Assembly: GCA_028293625.1 (NCBI GenBank)
Contig: JAQGOL010000040.1
Coordinates: forward strand, 124,001 to 188,000
Direction of reading: 5' to 3'
DNA length: 64,000 nucleotides
Source: Chthoniobacteraceae bacterium
GTDB lineage: Bacteria; Verrucomicrobiota; Verrucomicrobiia; Chthoniobacterales; Chthoniobacteraceae
A program made the position numbers and the translations under genes. Shown piece by piece: positions 49,196 to 58,587 of the stretch; position 1 is the first letter of the stretch; each line of letters starts with the position of its first letter. A model generated the notes under the pieces. That model did no database searches. It worked only from the letters and a program-made list of their open reading frames with translations, and was not told where the DNA came from.

Positions 49196-51523
49196 TCAAA
49201 TTTTCACGAACGGCAGCTTCCCAGACCAGCCAGAGACTCCGGTGCGGGTGTATCCCATTGCCACGTTCTCGACCTTTGCGTTGGGTGGCAGTCCCGCTTC
49301 CAGACCCACGAGCAGGAGCACGTCCTGCGGGCGGCTGAAGGCAACGAAATACTGGCGGTAGAGATCGTCGAACGAGCGATCCACTCCGCCCCTCGCCGGC
49401 TTTTTCAGAGGGCTCTGCGGGCGCATTAAGTCCTCGAGCTGATGTGACGGTCCCGGTTTGTTCGGAAAGCGTTTGAAGGCGTTCGCGTGGTGGTTGCGTT
49501 TGAAGTCCGAGCCGACGTCCACGATCACCAGCGGGAACTCCAGGCCCTTGCTCTGATGGATTGAGAGCACGTTGAGCCGGTCGCGCGGGAATGTCTCGAT
49601 CAACTCCTCGTCCACCTTCGCAGAGCCCGAGGCAATCGGCGCCAGCCAATAAAGCAGAAGATGCCCGACCGATTTGAGGGAGAGGTCTTTCTTCGCCGGA
49701 TCGCTCACCACCCGCGCATTGAACGAGCTCACTTGCTCAGCCGCTGCGAGCTGCCGCGTGAAGACTTCCAGATACACCTGTCCCTCAGGTTCATCGTGCA
49801 GCTCGGGCAGCCAATGCACCAGCGCATACAAAAGTTCGATCGCTGGCGAGTTCTTTGGCCAAGCGTAGCCGCTGCGACCGGGGCTGCGCTTTGACCAATT
49901 GTCCACAAAGCTCACAAGTTCCTTCGGCACTTTGCCCGATTTGAGCAACGTCTCCGCCTCCTGCGCCCACGACTGAAACTCCGCGCGAATGCTCTGCCCG
50001 AGTCCCTTCGCCACCACGTCTTCAGCTGTCGCATCACGGTCCAGGCAGCATAGTAGCAGACCGCCGAGCCGACGCACCTGCGGCAGGCTGGTAAAATCCT
50101 GCCCACGTGGATTGAAAACTGGGATCTTTGGAGTAAGCGCCGCCAGCTCATCCTTTAGCACCTTGGGCAGCCGCGGGTCATCGGCGGCGTTGTATTCCTG
50201 CGGCGAGCTGCACAGCAGCGCGATGTCACCGAGATCGCCCCCGTTCGTTGCGTCCACTTTCACCACCTGACCACCCGGCAGCTTGTAACCTTTGCCGCGC
50301 GTTACCGCCTGGATGAATACCGCCAAGTCCGCAGCCAGCTCCTGCTTTGTCTCGCGAAACATCCCGAGAATCGGCAGCCCCACATTGCCCACCTTTGGGT
50401 TCTTGAGTCCCGGTTTCCCGACCACTCGGACGCTTTGGTAGCCCTTATCCAGAGTGGCGTAGTCGTTCACAAAATCGATGATCGTCTTCGTCGAACGATA
50501 GTTCTCGTTCAGGAAAATCTTCGTAGGCTTCCGCTTAAAGACGCCCGCGTAGCGCGCCTCGAAATCCCGGAAGAGGTCCACCGTCGCTCCGCGAAAGCGG
50601 TAAAGACTTTGGTCATCGTCGCCCACCACCGTCAGAGCGCCACCGCACCGCTTTGCCAGTTCAAAGTAGAGACTTTCCTGGAGCAGATTCGTGTCCTGAT
50701 ATTCGTCCAACAGCACCACATCCAGTTCGTTGGTGAATTCCTTCAGCCCGCCCTTCTGCAGCCGCTCCAGCACCGTTTGCTCGAGTTGCGCAAAGTCCAC
50801 CATGATCCGGCTCGTCAGCTCGGCGTCGTAATCGTTCAGCGCATCGTCCAGCAGTTGGCGGGCTTTTTTTTCGGAGGGCGTTGTGCCCGCCTTCACCCAC
50901 TTTGCCCAGTCCAGCTGATCGTGGTGACGCCGGTCCCACATCGTACGCGCGAGATCGTTTTTCGCCCCGAGATTCCAGCCAAATTTCCCCGTGCCCCGCG
51001 CCGCGCAGAGGAACTCGTCGAGATCATCGTCATCATAGCGCTTCGAGTTGAAGAAGCCCGCGCGCAGCAGCAGCGTCTCGGAGACAAATTGGTCTGCCAA
51101 CACCGGCGGATCGGTGCCGGGATCGCGGAAGTCACGCAGCAATTCCTCGCATAGGCTGTCGATCGTTCCCGTGCGGACCTGATTGATGTCCACCCGTTCC
51201 AGCCACAGCCTCACCATCTTGCTCAGCTTTTTGTCGGCTTGCAGCGTCTCCTGGAGCGCATAGCCCCAGGTCAGTACGCGCGACCGCAACTCGGCCGCCG
51301 CCTTCCTCGTAAAGGTCGTCGCTAGGATGCCGCGCGGCTTCACTCCATCTACGAAGATCAGCTTCAATATCCGCATCGTCAGCGTCGCCGTCTTTCCGGT
51401 GCCCGGACCAGCCACCACGAAAAGCGCGTCGTCCATGACCGCCGCCACAGCTTGCCGTTGGCTGGCGTTCGGCGTCCGGCCCATCGCGTCGAAGACGCTA
51501 AGGAATTGAGTAAAGGAAATCAT
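49196..51523 (-). CDS. UvrD/PcrA-like SF1 helicase
   Basis: I used the ATG at 51523 ('MISFTQFLSVFDAMG'), 7 bp after the upstream stop; the frame continues upstream over that gene. The 775 residues show 'TPNASQRQAVAAV' (Q motif), Walker A 'VAGPGTGKTATL', 'TFTRKAAAELRSRV', 'VLLDEYQDTNLLQESLY', 'VVGDDDQSLYRFRGAT', 'LSIHQSKGLEFPLVIVDVG' and the final 'YFVAFSRPQDVLLLVG'. All SF1A motifs are present, so it should be an active 3'-5' DNA translocase. It lacks the extra RecB nuclease domain; a separate RecB/Cas4-like gene lies two genes downstream. Confidence 0.92.
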   Translation of the reverse strand: MISFTQFLSVFDAMGRTPNASQRQAVAAVMDDALFVVAGPGTGKTATLTMRILKLIFVDGVKPRGILATTFTRKAAAELRSRVLTWGYALQETLQADKKLSKMVRLWLERVDINQVRTGTIDSLCEELLRDFRDPGTDPPVLADQFVSETLLLRAGFFNSKRYDDDDLDEFLCAARGTGKFGWNLGAKNDLARTMWDRRHHDQLDWAKWVKAGTTPSEKKARQLLDDALNDYDAELTSRIMVDFAQLEQTVLERLQKGGLKEFTNELDVVLLDEYQDTNLLQESLYFELAKRCGGALTVVGDDDQSLYRFRGATVDLFRDFEARYAGVFKRKPTKIFLNENYRSTKTIIDFVNDYATLDKGYQSVRVVGKPGLKNPKVGNVGLPILGMFRETKQELAADLAVFIQAVTRGKGYKLPGGQVVKVDATNGGDLGDIALLCSSPQEYNAADDPRLPKVLKDELAALTPKIPVFNPRGQDFTSLPQVRRLGGLLLCCLDRDATAEDVVAKGLGQSIRAEFQSWAQEAETLLKSGKVPKELVSFVDNWSKRSPGRSGYAWPKNSPAIELLYALVHWLPELHDEPEGQVYLEVFTRQLAAAEQVSSFNARVVSDPAKKDLSLKSVGHLLLYWLAPIASGSAKVDEELIETFPRDRLNVLSIHQSKGLEFPLVIVDVGSDFKRNHHANAFKRFPNKPGPSHQLEDLMRPQSPLKKPARGGVDRSFDDLYRQYFVAFSRPQDVLLLVGLEAGLPPNAKVENVAMGYTRTGVSGWSGKLPFVKI

Positions 51524-51530
51524 GCCCCGG

Positions 51531-53303
51531 CTAGATGATTGCTTTCTCCAACTCCTCCATTTGATTGGGGTAGAAAATCTCGTCCCAACCTGCTCGGGCG
51601 AGAGCATCGAGATCGCCTTGACGCCAAGTGCCATCAACGACCAGGGCGAGTTTTTTCACGCCGGGACGCGGGACAAAGCATTTCTTCACCGCATCCCAGC
51701 TATAGCGTAGCGCCGCAGCACGCCCGCAGAGTTCTTTCTTCTTGTGATCGCGACCAGCATCGGAGCAAGACTGCCAGTTGATCACGGTGTGTTGAATCCT
51801 AATTACCGTTGTCTTCGTAGCTTGGCCGCCGAGTTGAGCCCACTCGCCAAAACAGCTCCTGTAGCTCTGCCGCTGGAACGACTTAAGTTGCGATTCAATT
51901 AATGCCGCAAGTGGCTCGAAACCCTTGTAAGTGCAGAGCTTTGCCTCGATTAGATGGTCGGCAATCTGCGTCTTAATCGCGACGATCAATTTTTCGCACT
52001 GCGACTTGCCGATTGTCGCAAGCCTTTTGCTTAAAACATGTGCGCAGCCCTTTAAAAGGTCGGATCGAAAACCCGATTTTGGATCACGAGAAATCCAAGC
52101 TGAGAGGCCGAATCCACCCCCAAATTGATTTGCCGATTTAAGGTCAGTTGCATTGCCGAAACCCGCCGCCAAAACTTCACGCGCTAATTGGGCGTAACCA
52201 TAGCCGTTGGCTACACCAGTCGAAGCCTTGACGATCTCGATCACAAACTCGATCAACCACACAGAAGCCGGCGGCCAACTCGTAGGCACCGTATAGCCCG
52301 CAACGAGACCGAGCGGATTTGCGTGCAGATCAATCAGCCTTTTTAAATGAACCTCTGCATCACAGAGCTCGTTGAACTGAGTTGTAAGATACTTTCCCAT
52401 CACCGTGAGATTAGGCAAATTTCGAAGGGGAATCAGGCATCTTTCCATCGCAGCAAGTGGCGCTCTCGCAATCACAGCCCTCACGCGATCGGTCCCGAGC
52501 AATGTCACCGCATCGGCAATTTCTTGATCCGACGGAGAAGCGCGACCAAGAGCCTTGCCTGAAAGCCCCAGTTCAAATGCATAGTCTGGAACCTCATCTT
52601 GGCGCACACGCTTTCCAGTAAATAAGCGGAGCGCCACTTCGGTATCTTCGAAGATCAGCAGCTTACTAAGGCCGCGGCGAACTGAGGTCATTTGTGCGGT
52701 TGGGGCCTTTCCGGGCTTTCGACTTCGCTCCGTAAGCCAAATGCTTTCTAGCTCCTTAGGTGCTCTCTTTCGGAGCAGAGCGGTGAGGTCTTTAGCGAAC
52801 TTGTCCACCAGCTCCTTCAACGCCGTATCTCGTCGCACACGCGCCTTGAAGAAACCAACCTTCTCGGCCTTGTCTTTTGGAAACTCGCCAAGATGCTCAT
52901 CAATCCAAGCCTGCAATTCACTGCCATACTTAAGATCACCAACAATTAGTTGTCCATCCGTGTATGAGAGCTGTGCCTTCTTCAAATCTTCCTTCATCAC
53001 CGCATCAAATACGATGGCGTAAGCCCGCGGAGCCTTTGGCAAAAAAACTTTAGCTTCCACGACTTCGCCGAGATTCCGCCAGAACTTCTTGTGTGAGTCC
53101 CCCGCCGAGCCGCTGTGATTGATTAGGAGAACAACGTCGGGGTGGTCCTTGTCCTTCCCGATCGTCAGGTCAGGCACGATCGTCATTTGATCAGGACGCT
53201 TATCCCAAAAGATTTCTCCCTTTAGTGAGCCACTCGCATTTACTTGCTCTAGTGCGACCTTAGTGAATGCTTCGTAAGCCTTGCCTTTTTGTTCCCCAGC
53301 CAT
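51531..53303 (-). CDS. Unknown operon protein with possible PD-(D/E)XK N-terminus
   Basis: 590 residues, starting 7 bp after the HerA stop. The N-terminus has 'TIVPDLTIG' (P44-D45), 'VVLLINHSGSAGDSHKKFWR' and 'GEVVEAKVF' with Glu83-x-Lys85, which fits a PD...ExK nuclease core in the order seen in several type II restriction enzymes. The remainder is helical with a beta-rich end ('KKLALVVDGTWRQGDLDALA'). No family name can be given from sequence alone. Its tight position between HerA and UvrD makes it a likely subunit of the same complex. Confidence 0.6.
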   Translation of the reverse strand: MAGEQKGKAYEAFTKVALEQVNASGSLKGEIFWDKRPDQMTIVPDLTIGKDKDHPDVVLLINHSGSAGDSHKKFWRNLGEVVEAKVFLPKAPRAYAIVFDAVMKEDLKKAQLSYTDGQLIVGDLKYGSELQAWIDEHLGEFPKDKAEKVGFFKARVRRDTALKELVDKFAKDLTALLRKRAPKELESIWLTERSRKPGKAPTAQMTSVRRGLSKLLIFEDTEVALRLFTGKRVRQDEVPDYAFELGLSGKALGRASPSDQEIADAVTLLGTDRVRAVIARAPLAAMERCLIPLRNLPNLTVMGKYLTTQFNELCDAEVHLKRLIDLHANPLGLVAGYTVPTSWPPASVWLIEFVIEIVKASTGVANGYGYAQLAREVLAAGFGNATDLKSANQFGGGFGLSAWISRDPKSGFRSDLLKGCAHVLSKRLATIGKSQCEKLIVAIKTQIADHLIEAKLCTYKGFEPLAALIESQLKSFQRQSYRSCFGEWAQLGGQATKTTVIRIQHTVINWQSCSDAGRDHKKKELCGRAAALRYSWDAVKKCFVPRPGVKKLALVVDGTWRQGDLDALARAGWDEIFYPNQMEELEKAII

Positions 53304-53310
53304 TGGAGGA

Positions 53311-55146
53311 TTAGATTTGGGGTGAATTGTCGTCGAAATTTGGGACCTGGGTCGGCAGCGGAATATCTCGGTAAGAAGCCGAGATGATCGACTGCCCCTT
53401 TTCCATCACTTGGAGTTCGCGCTCGAAGCCCATGAGGTCACATGAGGCGTTGCGAATTGCGGCCCGCCGCTCCTCTTCGTTGCCAAGTGCCATTGTCAGC
53501 TCAGTGTTGATCTGCGTGAGGATACCTTGGTCAATCTCCGTCACTTGCTGACTGATGACGGTCAGCCCGATGCCGAACTTTCGTCCCTGCCGGCTGATGT
53601 CGCGGAAGACACTGCCAAACTTGATCCGCTGCGGATTCAACACGCTCGGCGCTTCCTCGATGACCACATTCACGTAGGGCAATTCATCCGGCGCGCGCAC
53701 TTCGTCCCCGTTGAGGTAGGGCAGTTCGCCGCTCTCGACGCGCGCAACCAACGCATCGGCGAGCGAACGCATGCCCATTAGTCCACCGACGTCGTCGCAT
53801 CCCAGCACGAGCGGTATCTTATCGATCAAAGCTTCCCGCGAGGGTGCCGAGCGCAGCGCCTTGCGCAGAGTGAAGAGCAGTCGGGCGACGAGTGTGCTGA
53901 GGAAGAACTGCTCCAGCTCCGACATGAGCGAGGTGTCCACGATGACGAGCCGCCCTTTTTCCAGAGCGCAGAGAATGTCTGGCAGCGAAGACTCGTAGTT
54001 GAAGCCGGCATCGGGATCGAACGGCGTGAAGACGCTACTGTTTCCTGCATGAACGAAGCTGAGCCGCCGCTTCACGCCATCAATCGTGCCGGGATGAAAG
54101 TCGCCGATGTGCGGATCGTCCTTTGCCGACTCCGTGGCCATGAGCAGGAGTTGCGTGACCCACCGCTCGCCCATGTCCGGCTTGGTGTAATACCGCTGGG
54201 CGAAGCCGAGCTGCTGGTCGGTCATGTCCAGCACGCTCGCGAGGTCTTGCGGTGTGAGGTCTGCCCGCGACAGGCGCAGCCGCCGATCCATTCCCGTGTC
54301 CCCGACATCCCGCACGGTGAGGTAGTAGAACGGTTCCGCCAACTCCTGCCGCTCCGTGGCCGAGTAGGAATTGATGATGCCGCGGATGCCGTCGGCTCCG
54401 CCGGAGTGGCTGTGCCAGGCGCGGAATTCGTCGTGCGGATCAATGGCGAGGATCGAGCAGCGTGGCCCCGGACGTTGCCCCACCGCCACATGGCGATTGT
54501 GCTCCAAGATCGAGCGGAGGAAGACCATCATCAGGTTGCTCTTCCCGCAACCCGTGCGGCCGAAGATGCCGATGTGATGGGAGAGAGCGTAGGAAGGCAG
54601 ATGAACCTCGACGCCGGCCAGCGGCACTTCACCGGCGAGCAGGTTGCCGATGAATAAACCGTCGTGACCCAACTGCGAGCGCATGAGCGTGTTCACCACG
54701 TCCGGCACCAGTGGGTGCGCCGGATCGACCTTATAAACATCTGTGAGGTGACCCGGCAGTCGCCTCGGGCGGTGAAAGATCCAGTCGCCGCTGGCTTCCC
54801 GCTCCGCGTATCCGAGCACCATGCCGCGCAGTTCGATGAGTTGCTCATCCTGCAAGTCCTGCGCGAGGTAGGAATCCGGCATTGTGAGTTTGTTCCGCGC
54901 CACATCGTTCATTTCCAGCGTGCGGTTCAGGATGTTCGCATACTGGGTCGTACGGAAGATATAGACCCGATCCTTTCGCCCGTCCGGTCCGGACCCGCGC
55001 GTGCAAGGCAACAGGAACAGATCGCCTACCGCAACGTCGAAATTCTGCGCCACCACGGTGAGCTGATGGGTGTCGCTCTCCGCCAGCACCCCAAAGCGTG
55101 CTTCACGCCCACCCAATTGTTCGATGAGTTCGTTAAGCGTGCTCAT
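53311..55146 (-). CDS. herA: HerA-like DNA-translocating ATPase
   Basis: From the ATG at 55146, 2 bp after the nuclease stop, the product is 611 residues. A beta-barrel HAS domain ('GVLAESDTHQLTVVAQNFDV', about 18-75) precedes the P-loop domain with Walker A 'GRTGCGKSN' (196-204), Walker B 'ILAIDPHDEF', 'LVIVDTSLMSELEQ', 'VVIEEAPSVLNPQR' and the C-terminal 'GIGLTVISQQVTEIDQGIL' and 'QVPNFDD'. This is the FtsK/HerA hexameric pump that drives NurA nuclease in archaea. The directly upstream gene is a NurA-like protein, so a HerA-NurA end-processing complex is strongly suggested. Confidence 0.9.
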   Translation of the reverse strand: MSTLNELIEQLGGREARFGVLAESDTHQLTVVAQNFDVAVGDLFLLPCTRGSGPDGRKDRVYIFRTTQYANILNRTLEMNDVARNKLTMPDSYLAQDLQDEQLIELRGMVLGYAEREASGDWIFHRPRRLPGHLTDVYKVDPAHPLVPDVVNTLMRSQLGHDGLFIGNLLAGEVPLAGVEVHLPSYALSHHIGIFGRTGCGKSNLMMVFLRSILEHNRHVAVGQRPGPRCSILAIDPHDEFRAWHSHSGGADGIRGIINSYSATERQELAEPFYYLTVRDVGDTGMDRRLRLSRADLTPQDLASVLDMTDQQLGFAQRYYTKPDMGERWVTQLLLMATESAKDDPHIGDFHPGTIDGVKRRLSFVHAGNSSVFTPFDPDAGFNYESSLPDILCALEKGRLVIVDTSLMSELEQFFLSTLVARLLFTLRKALRSAPSREALIDKIPLVLGCDDVGGLMGMRSLADALVARVESGELPYLNGDEVRAPDELPYVNVVIEEAPSVLNPQRIKFGSVFRDISRQGRKFGIGLTVISQQVTEIDQGILTQINTELTMALGNEEERRAAIRNASCDLMGFERELQVMEKGQSIISASYRDIPLPTQVPNFDDNSPQI

Positions 55147-55148
55147 GG

Positions 55149-56354
55149 TTACAGGTGTCCTGTCGCAGCCGACACATCCCGGAAGAGATGCCGCTTCATG
55201 CCCGCAGCGACGGCTGCATCCATGATCTGTTTTTTTAGTGCCGCGCGCTCCCCCGCGGAAAGGCGCGCCCGATCGTGGCACGCCTTGATGGGATACGGAT
55301 AGCCGTAGGCCCGCTGGTCGTGACCGCAGTAGTCGAGGTCAGCGAACACCTTCGCCTCCGCGACGGGATCGTTTTGCAGCCGCGATTCCCAAAACTCCCG
55401 ATCCATGTCCAGCCGCAGCACGGGAATGTTCCTGTGCAGGCGGAACAAGTAACTAACCGCTCCAACCGGCGGCAGACTGCGCCCCTCGGCGAGACTGAAT
55501 TTCCAGGCATCCACTCCCGGGACGGGCAAGCGGATAAACCAGTGCTCTGCGACCTTTCCAGCGATCAAACCCAGCGCGTCCGAAGCAAAGCCTTCGATCA
55601 GCTCCATGGTCGGCAGCCCGTGCGACTTGCTCAGGGCAAAGAAGCCGATGTCTCGCGCTCGCGCTTCCACGCAACAAAGCCGCTTCAAGTGCTCGAAAAA
55701 CAAGCTAAGTTCCCGGCGAGTCACCATCGGCAGCGAAAAGGTGGTGTCCATCAGGATATACCGGCACACAGTCTTACCAGTGATCAGTCGCAGAGCAGCG
55801 CCCAATTCGGCCGTCGAACGCAGCTGAATACCGACATTCGCGGTATCGGAAGCGCGGGGCAGAATGAGGTCTGCGAGCAGCTTTACGGCGGTGTGCCCTT
55901 GGTGCGTCATCCGGTTTTTGAGTTCCCGGTAGTCAGATTGCTGAATTACCTCCAGTGGTGGGCATCCCGCTAGAGCCTCGAGTGCGGCGAGCCATCGAAT
56001 CATTGCCTCGTCGGTGTTTTCGGGCAGCCAGATAAATTCGAGAGCGGGTTCCTCGAGCGCCTTTACCTCAACCAATCCATGCGTGGCATCGGTGCGATAC
56101 ATCGTGCCCGACGCGCTCGCGACATAGACGAACGAATCCGCGTAGCTGAAGCTTGGATAGTCGCCGCTCCCATCGACGCCACCCATGTTGAACGGCTCAG
56201 CGGTAGTTGTGTGGGCAAAGCCGCGGATCCCTTTGCGGATGAAGTCCGCCTCCTCGTCATCAATCCGCTCCTTCGTCTCCCACCGGCTCATGTCTTTCGC
56301 CATCACCGCGATTTTGCGACGAGCCATTTCGCGGATGTGAACCGTGTAAGCCAT
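55149..56354 (-). CDS. nurA: NurA-like nuclease
   Basis: 401 residues. The NurA fold is seen at both ends: 'GGVDGSGDYPSFSYADSFVY' with the catalytic Asp61, and a C-terminal 'LDYCGHDQRAYGYPYPIKA' with the conserved GYP and the later 'H/D' residues. NurA is a two-metal, RNase H-like exonuclease that works inside the HerA ring. It starts 2 bp after the dpdA stop and is followed by herA 2 bp later, which is the canonical operon order nurA-herA. Confidence 0.82.
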   Translation of the reverse strand: MAYTVHIREMARRKIAVMAKDMSRWETKERIDDEEADFIRKGIRGFAHTTTAEPFNMGGVDGSGDYPSFSYADSFVYVASASGTMYRTDATHGLVEVKALEEPALEFIWLPENTDEAMIRWLAALEALAGCPPLEVIQQSDYRELKNRMTHQGHTAVKLLADLILPRASDTANVGIQLRSTAELGAALRLITGKTVCRYILMDTTFSLPMVTRRELSLFFEHLKRLCCVEARARDIGFFALSKSHGLPTMELIEGFASDALGLIAGKVAEHWFIRLPVPGVDAWKFSLAEGRSLPPVGAVSYLFRLHRNIPVLRLDMDREFWESRLQNDPVAEAKVFADLDYCGHDQRAYGYPYPIKACHDRARLSAGERAALKKQIMDAAVAAGMKRHLFRDVSAATGHL

Positions 56355-56356
56355 GG

Positions 56357-58480
56357 TCAGACGGCCGCAAGAAGGGATAGCTCCATCTGGTCTGCCACCA
56401 GGTCGGCACGATGCTTTAGAAAAGACACCGGTTCGCCACGGAGGATCTGCTGAAACAGGCGATAGAAGACGTAAGTGTTGTGGAAGCCTCGCCGACGGTT
56501 TCGATTGTTCCCACGAAAGATGGCGACCTCAACCCCCGAACTCTCGCAGATCGCGCAACCGCACTTTTCCCAAGGACGATCAGTCAGCGTTCTGCGGTAT
56601 GCATCTGTCATGTCAACTCGATCCGAAGTCACGAACTGATCGTATTCCAACAAGGCCGCGAGACACGCTTCGATGGACACACTGCGTTGTCCTAAACCGC
56701 GCACCGCGCGCAAAGCTTCTTGTTCCAAGCGCGTGACCTTGTCCTGAGTCAGCCCGCCGTGTTCCTCCATGTGCTTGGCTCGAAAACTCTTTCCCGCTTC
56801 TGGAATTCGTAGCGCGGCGTAAGGCCCATCAAACGACGTGTAACTTTGATTGATGCGCATCCACGCTTGGCGCAGAAACGACGCACTATCCACAGACTGA
56901 ATACCGGCTTCAGCGAAGGTGTTCAGTGCATCGAGCCGGGCGACTCCTAAGAGATGGATACGGACGTTCATCGGAACCTTCTCCCGAACCTTGCGAACAA
57001 CTTGAAGGATTTCGCGAGAGTTACTCCTGACCATCCCACCAAGGGCGAGATAGCGGTAGCCCATCTTCACGTATTGCTCAGCCGCGGAGGCGTAAGACTC
57101 GGCATCCCAGCCTTGGACAGCACCGATAGGTTCCCATTTTAGCCCCGCCTTGTGATGCTGCTTTAGAAATTCTTCCGCATTTTGGATGGTGAGGTCGTAG
57201 CGAAACTGCTTCTGCGCCTCGGTCGCGCTGACGATGAGGTGATCCACGGAAACGCCAAGATCGAAATCGAGCCGCGTGTAGTAGTCGAGCACGTCCTCTG
57301 TTGTGTAGGGTGGGCGCTCCTGCATGATGTAGTCGAACGCGCCGCAATCGCCCATGATGGGATACTGGCGTGGCACGCGCAGGAAGCGATGAACTCCCAG
57401 GGCATTGATGCGCTCCTTCTTCTTTTTACTCTTCTCCGCGACTGCGCGGGACACGAGGAGACCGTCGTAGTTCGGCTCGGGATACATCTGGTGCGCATAA
57501 ACCTGGTTCGACCAGTCGCCCGTTCCTCCGGAATGCGTGTCGTTGCGAAAGTCGTAATCCGGGTCCACGAGATCGTCCCATTCCGGGATGAAGTAACGCA
57601 GCTTCGAGCGATGCGGCTTTTGCCACCACGAGTCGGGAATGTTGATGACGCGATCCACCGATGCATTGGCGCGCATTGCCGTGCGCGTGCTTTTCTTAGC
57701 AAACGCCACCGCGTCGACATCGAGCAATGCCAGCACATCCGTCGTCGGGTCCATGATTTTTGAAATCAGCTCCGGTTCGATCGCCAGCTTTTCGAGCAGC
57801 CGCTTCGCAATCTCGCCCTTCAAGCCGATCAACGCGCATGAGAACCGCTTTGCCTCGAGATTTGAGAGCGTCACGACCCGCACATTTGCCAAACGTGGCA
57901 GTTTCTTGGCCATGCCTGTGCCGCATAACAGCAAAGTAGGTCCTCCGAACTTCACCGCTACGTCCAGTGCACATGGCTTGAGATAATTGTCACCGAGCAG
58001 GATCAATCCAAAGTCATAATGCTGCGCGACTAACTTCCGAAACGCCTCCGGCACATCGAGCGCCTTCGCCCAATCAGCGAGTTCCTTCGTCTTCATCGTG
58101 GCAAAGGTGCATTCGTAAGGGGCGATCCTCCGATTTTCCGGGATGATACCGTAGCCGGCGGACAGAACGTGCAGATCGAGACGGGTCGTCCCCGCCGTCG
58201 CGCTCTGACGAAAAGCCGTCACGCCACGCATCAAACGGACGTGCTGCTCACCGGTGTAAATTTCCCCGGCCGTCCGAAGTAATTCCTTCAGCTCCCCTTC
58301 CCGTTTAATCACATGCGCTGCCCCTCGCTGAAAATCGTCCAGCACGAGCTGTTGTGGATTTTCCACCGCTTTCTCGCCTGTACAGGAGGTGAGAGTTAAA
58401 ATTTGCACGGCGGGGTGGGATTGAAAGTCATTTGGAGAATCCCCTGAATAGGATGTTCCCACCCAGGGAACAAGGGACAT
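56357..58480 (-). CDS. dpdA: DpdA-type transglycosylase with N-terminal DUF6884-like domain
   Basis: 707 residues. The N-terminus (about 25-190) is DUF6884/YaaA-like: 'ILTLTSCTGEK', 'LHVLSAGYGIIPENRRIAPY'. The C-terminal TGT barrel has Asp378 in 'IMGDCGAFDYI', 'YLALGGMVRSNSREI', the nucleophile Asp531 in 'GIQSVDSASFL' and the zinc ligands C640, C642, C645 and H667 in 'KCGCAICES...FHNTY'. DpdA proteins insert the 7-deazaguanine preQ0 into DNA in place of guanine. All catalytic and zinc residues are present, so it should be active. A GTG at 58408 is an alternative start that would drop 24 residues containing an inverted repeat. No queC/D/E genes are in the window; preQ0 would have to come from elsewhere. 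Confidence 0.88.
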   Translation of the reverse strand: MSLVPWVGTSYSGDSPNDFQSHPAVQILTLTSCTGEKAVENPQQLVLDDFQRGAAHVIKREGELKELLRTAGEIYTGEQHVRLMRGVTAFRQSATAGTTRLDLHVLSAGYGIIPENRRIAPYECTFATMKTKELADWAKALDVPEAFRKLVAQHYDFGLILLGDNYLKPCALDVAVKFGGPTLLLCGTGMAKKLPRLANVRVVTLSNLEAKRFSCALIGLKGEIAKRLLEKLAIEPELISKIMDPTTDVLALLDVDAVAFAKKSTRTAMRANASVDRVINIPDSWWQKPHRSKLRYFIPEWDDLVDPDYDFRNDTHSGGTGDWSNQVYAHQMYPEPNYDGLLVSRAVAEKSKKKKERINALGVHRFLRVPRQYPIMGDCGAFDYIMQERPPYTTEDVLDYYTRLDFDLGVSVDHLIVSATEAQKQFRYDLTIQNAEEFLKQHHKAGLKWEPIGAVQGWDAESYASAAEQYVKMGYRYLALGGMVRSNSREILQVVRKVREKVPMNVRIHLLGVARLDALNTFAEAGIQSVDSASFLRQAWMRINQSYTSFDGPYAALRIPEAGKSFRAKHMEEHGGLTQDKVTRLEQEALRAVRGLGQRSVSIEACLAALLEYDQFVTSDRVDMTDAYRRTLTDRPWEKCGCAICESSGVEVAIFRGNNRNRRRGFHNTYVFYRLFQQILRGEPVSFLKHRADLVADQMELSLLAAV

Positions 58481-58587
58481 TGCACCAAGAATTCCCCAGA
58501 AGACAGAAGTGTTGGAGTCGGGTTTCAGGAGCCCCTTCCAGGCTGAAGCCCGCCTTCACGTACTCATGAGACTGATTAACTGATTGA

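Noticed and set aside
50435..51154. 239-residue plus-strand frame inside the UvrD-like gene
   Set aside because: Antisense to UvrD motifs I-III; His/Arg/Val-rich shadow.
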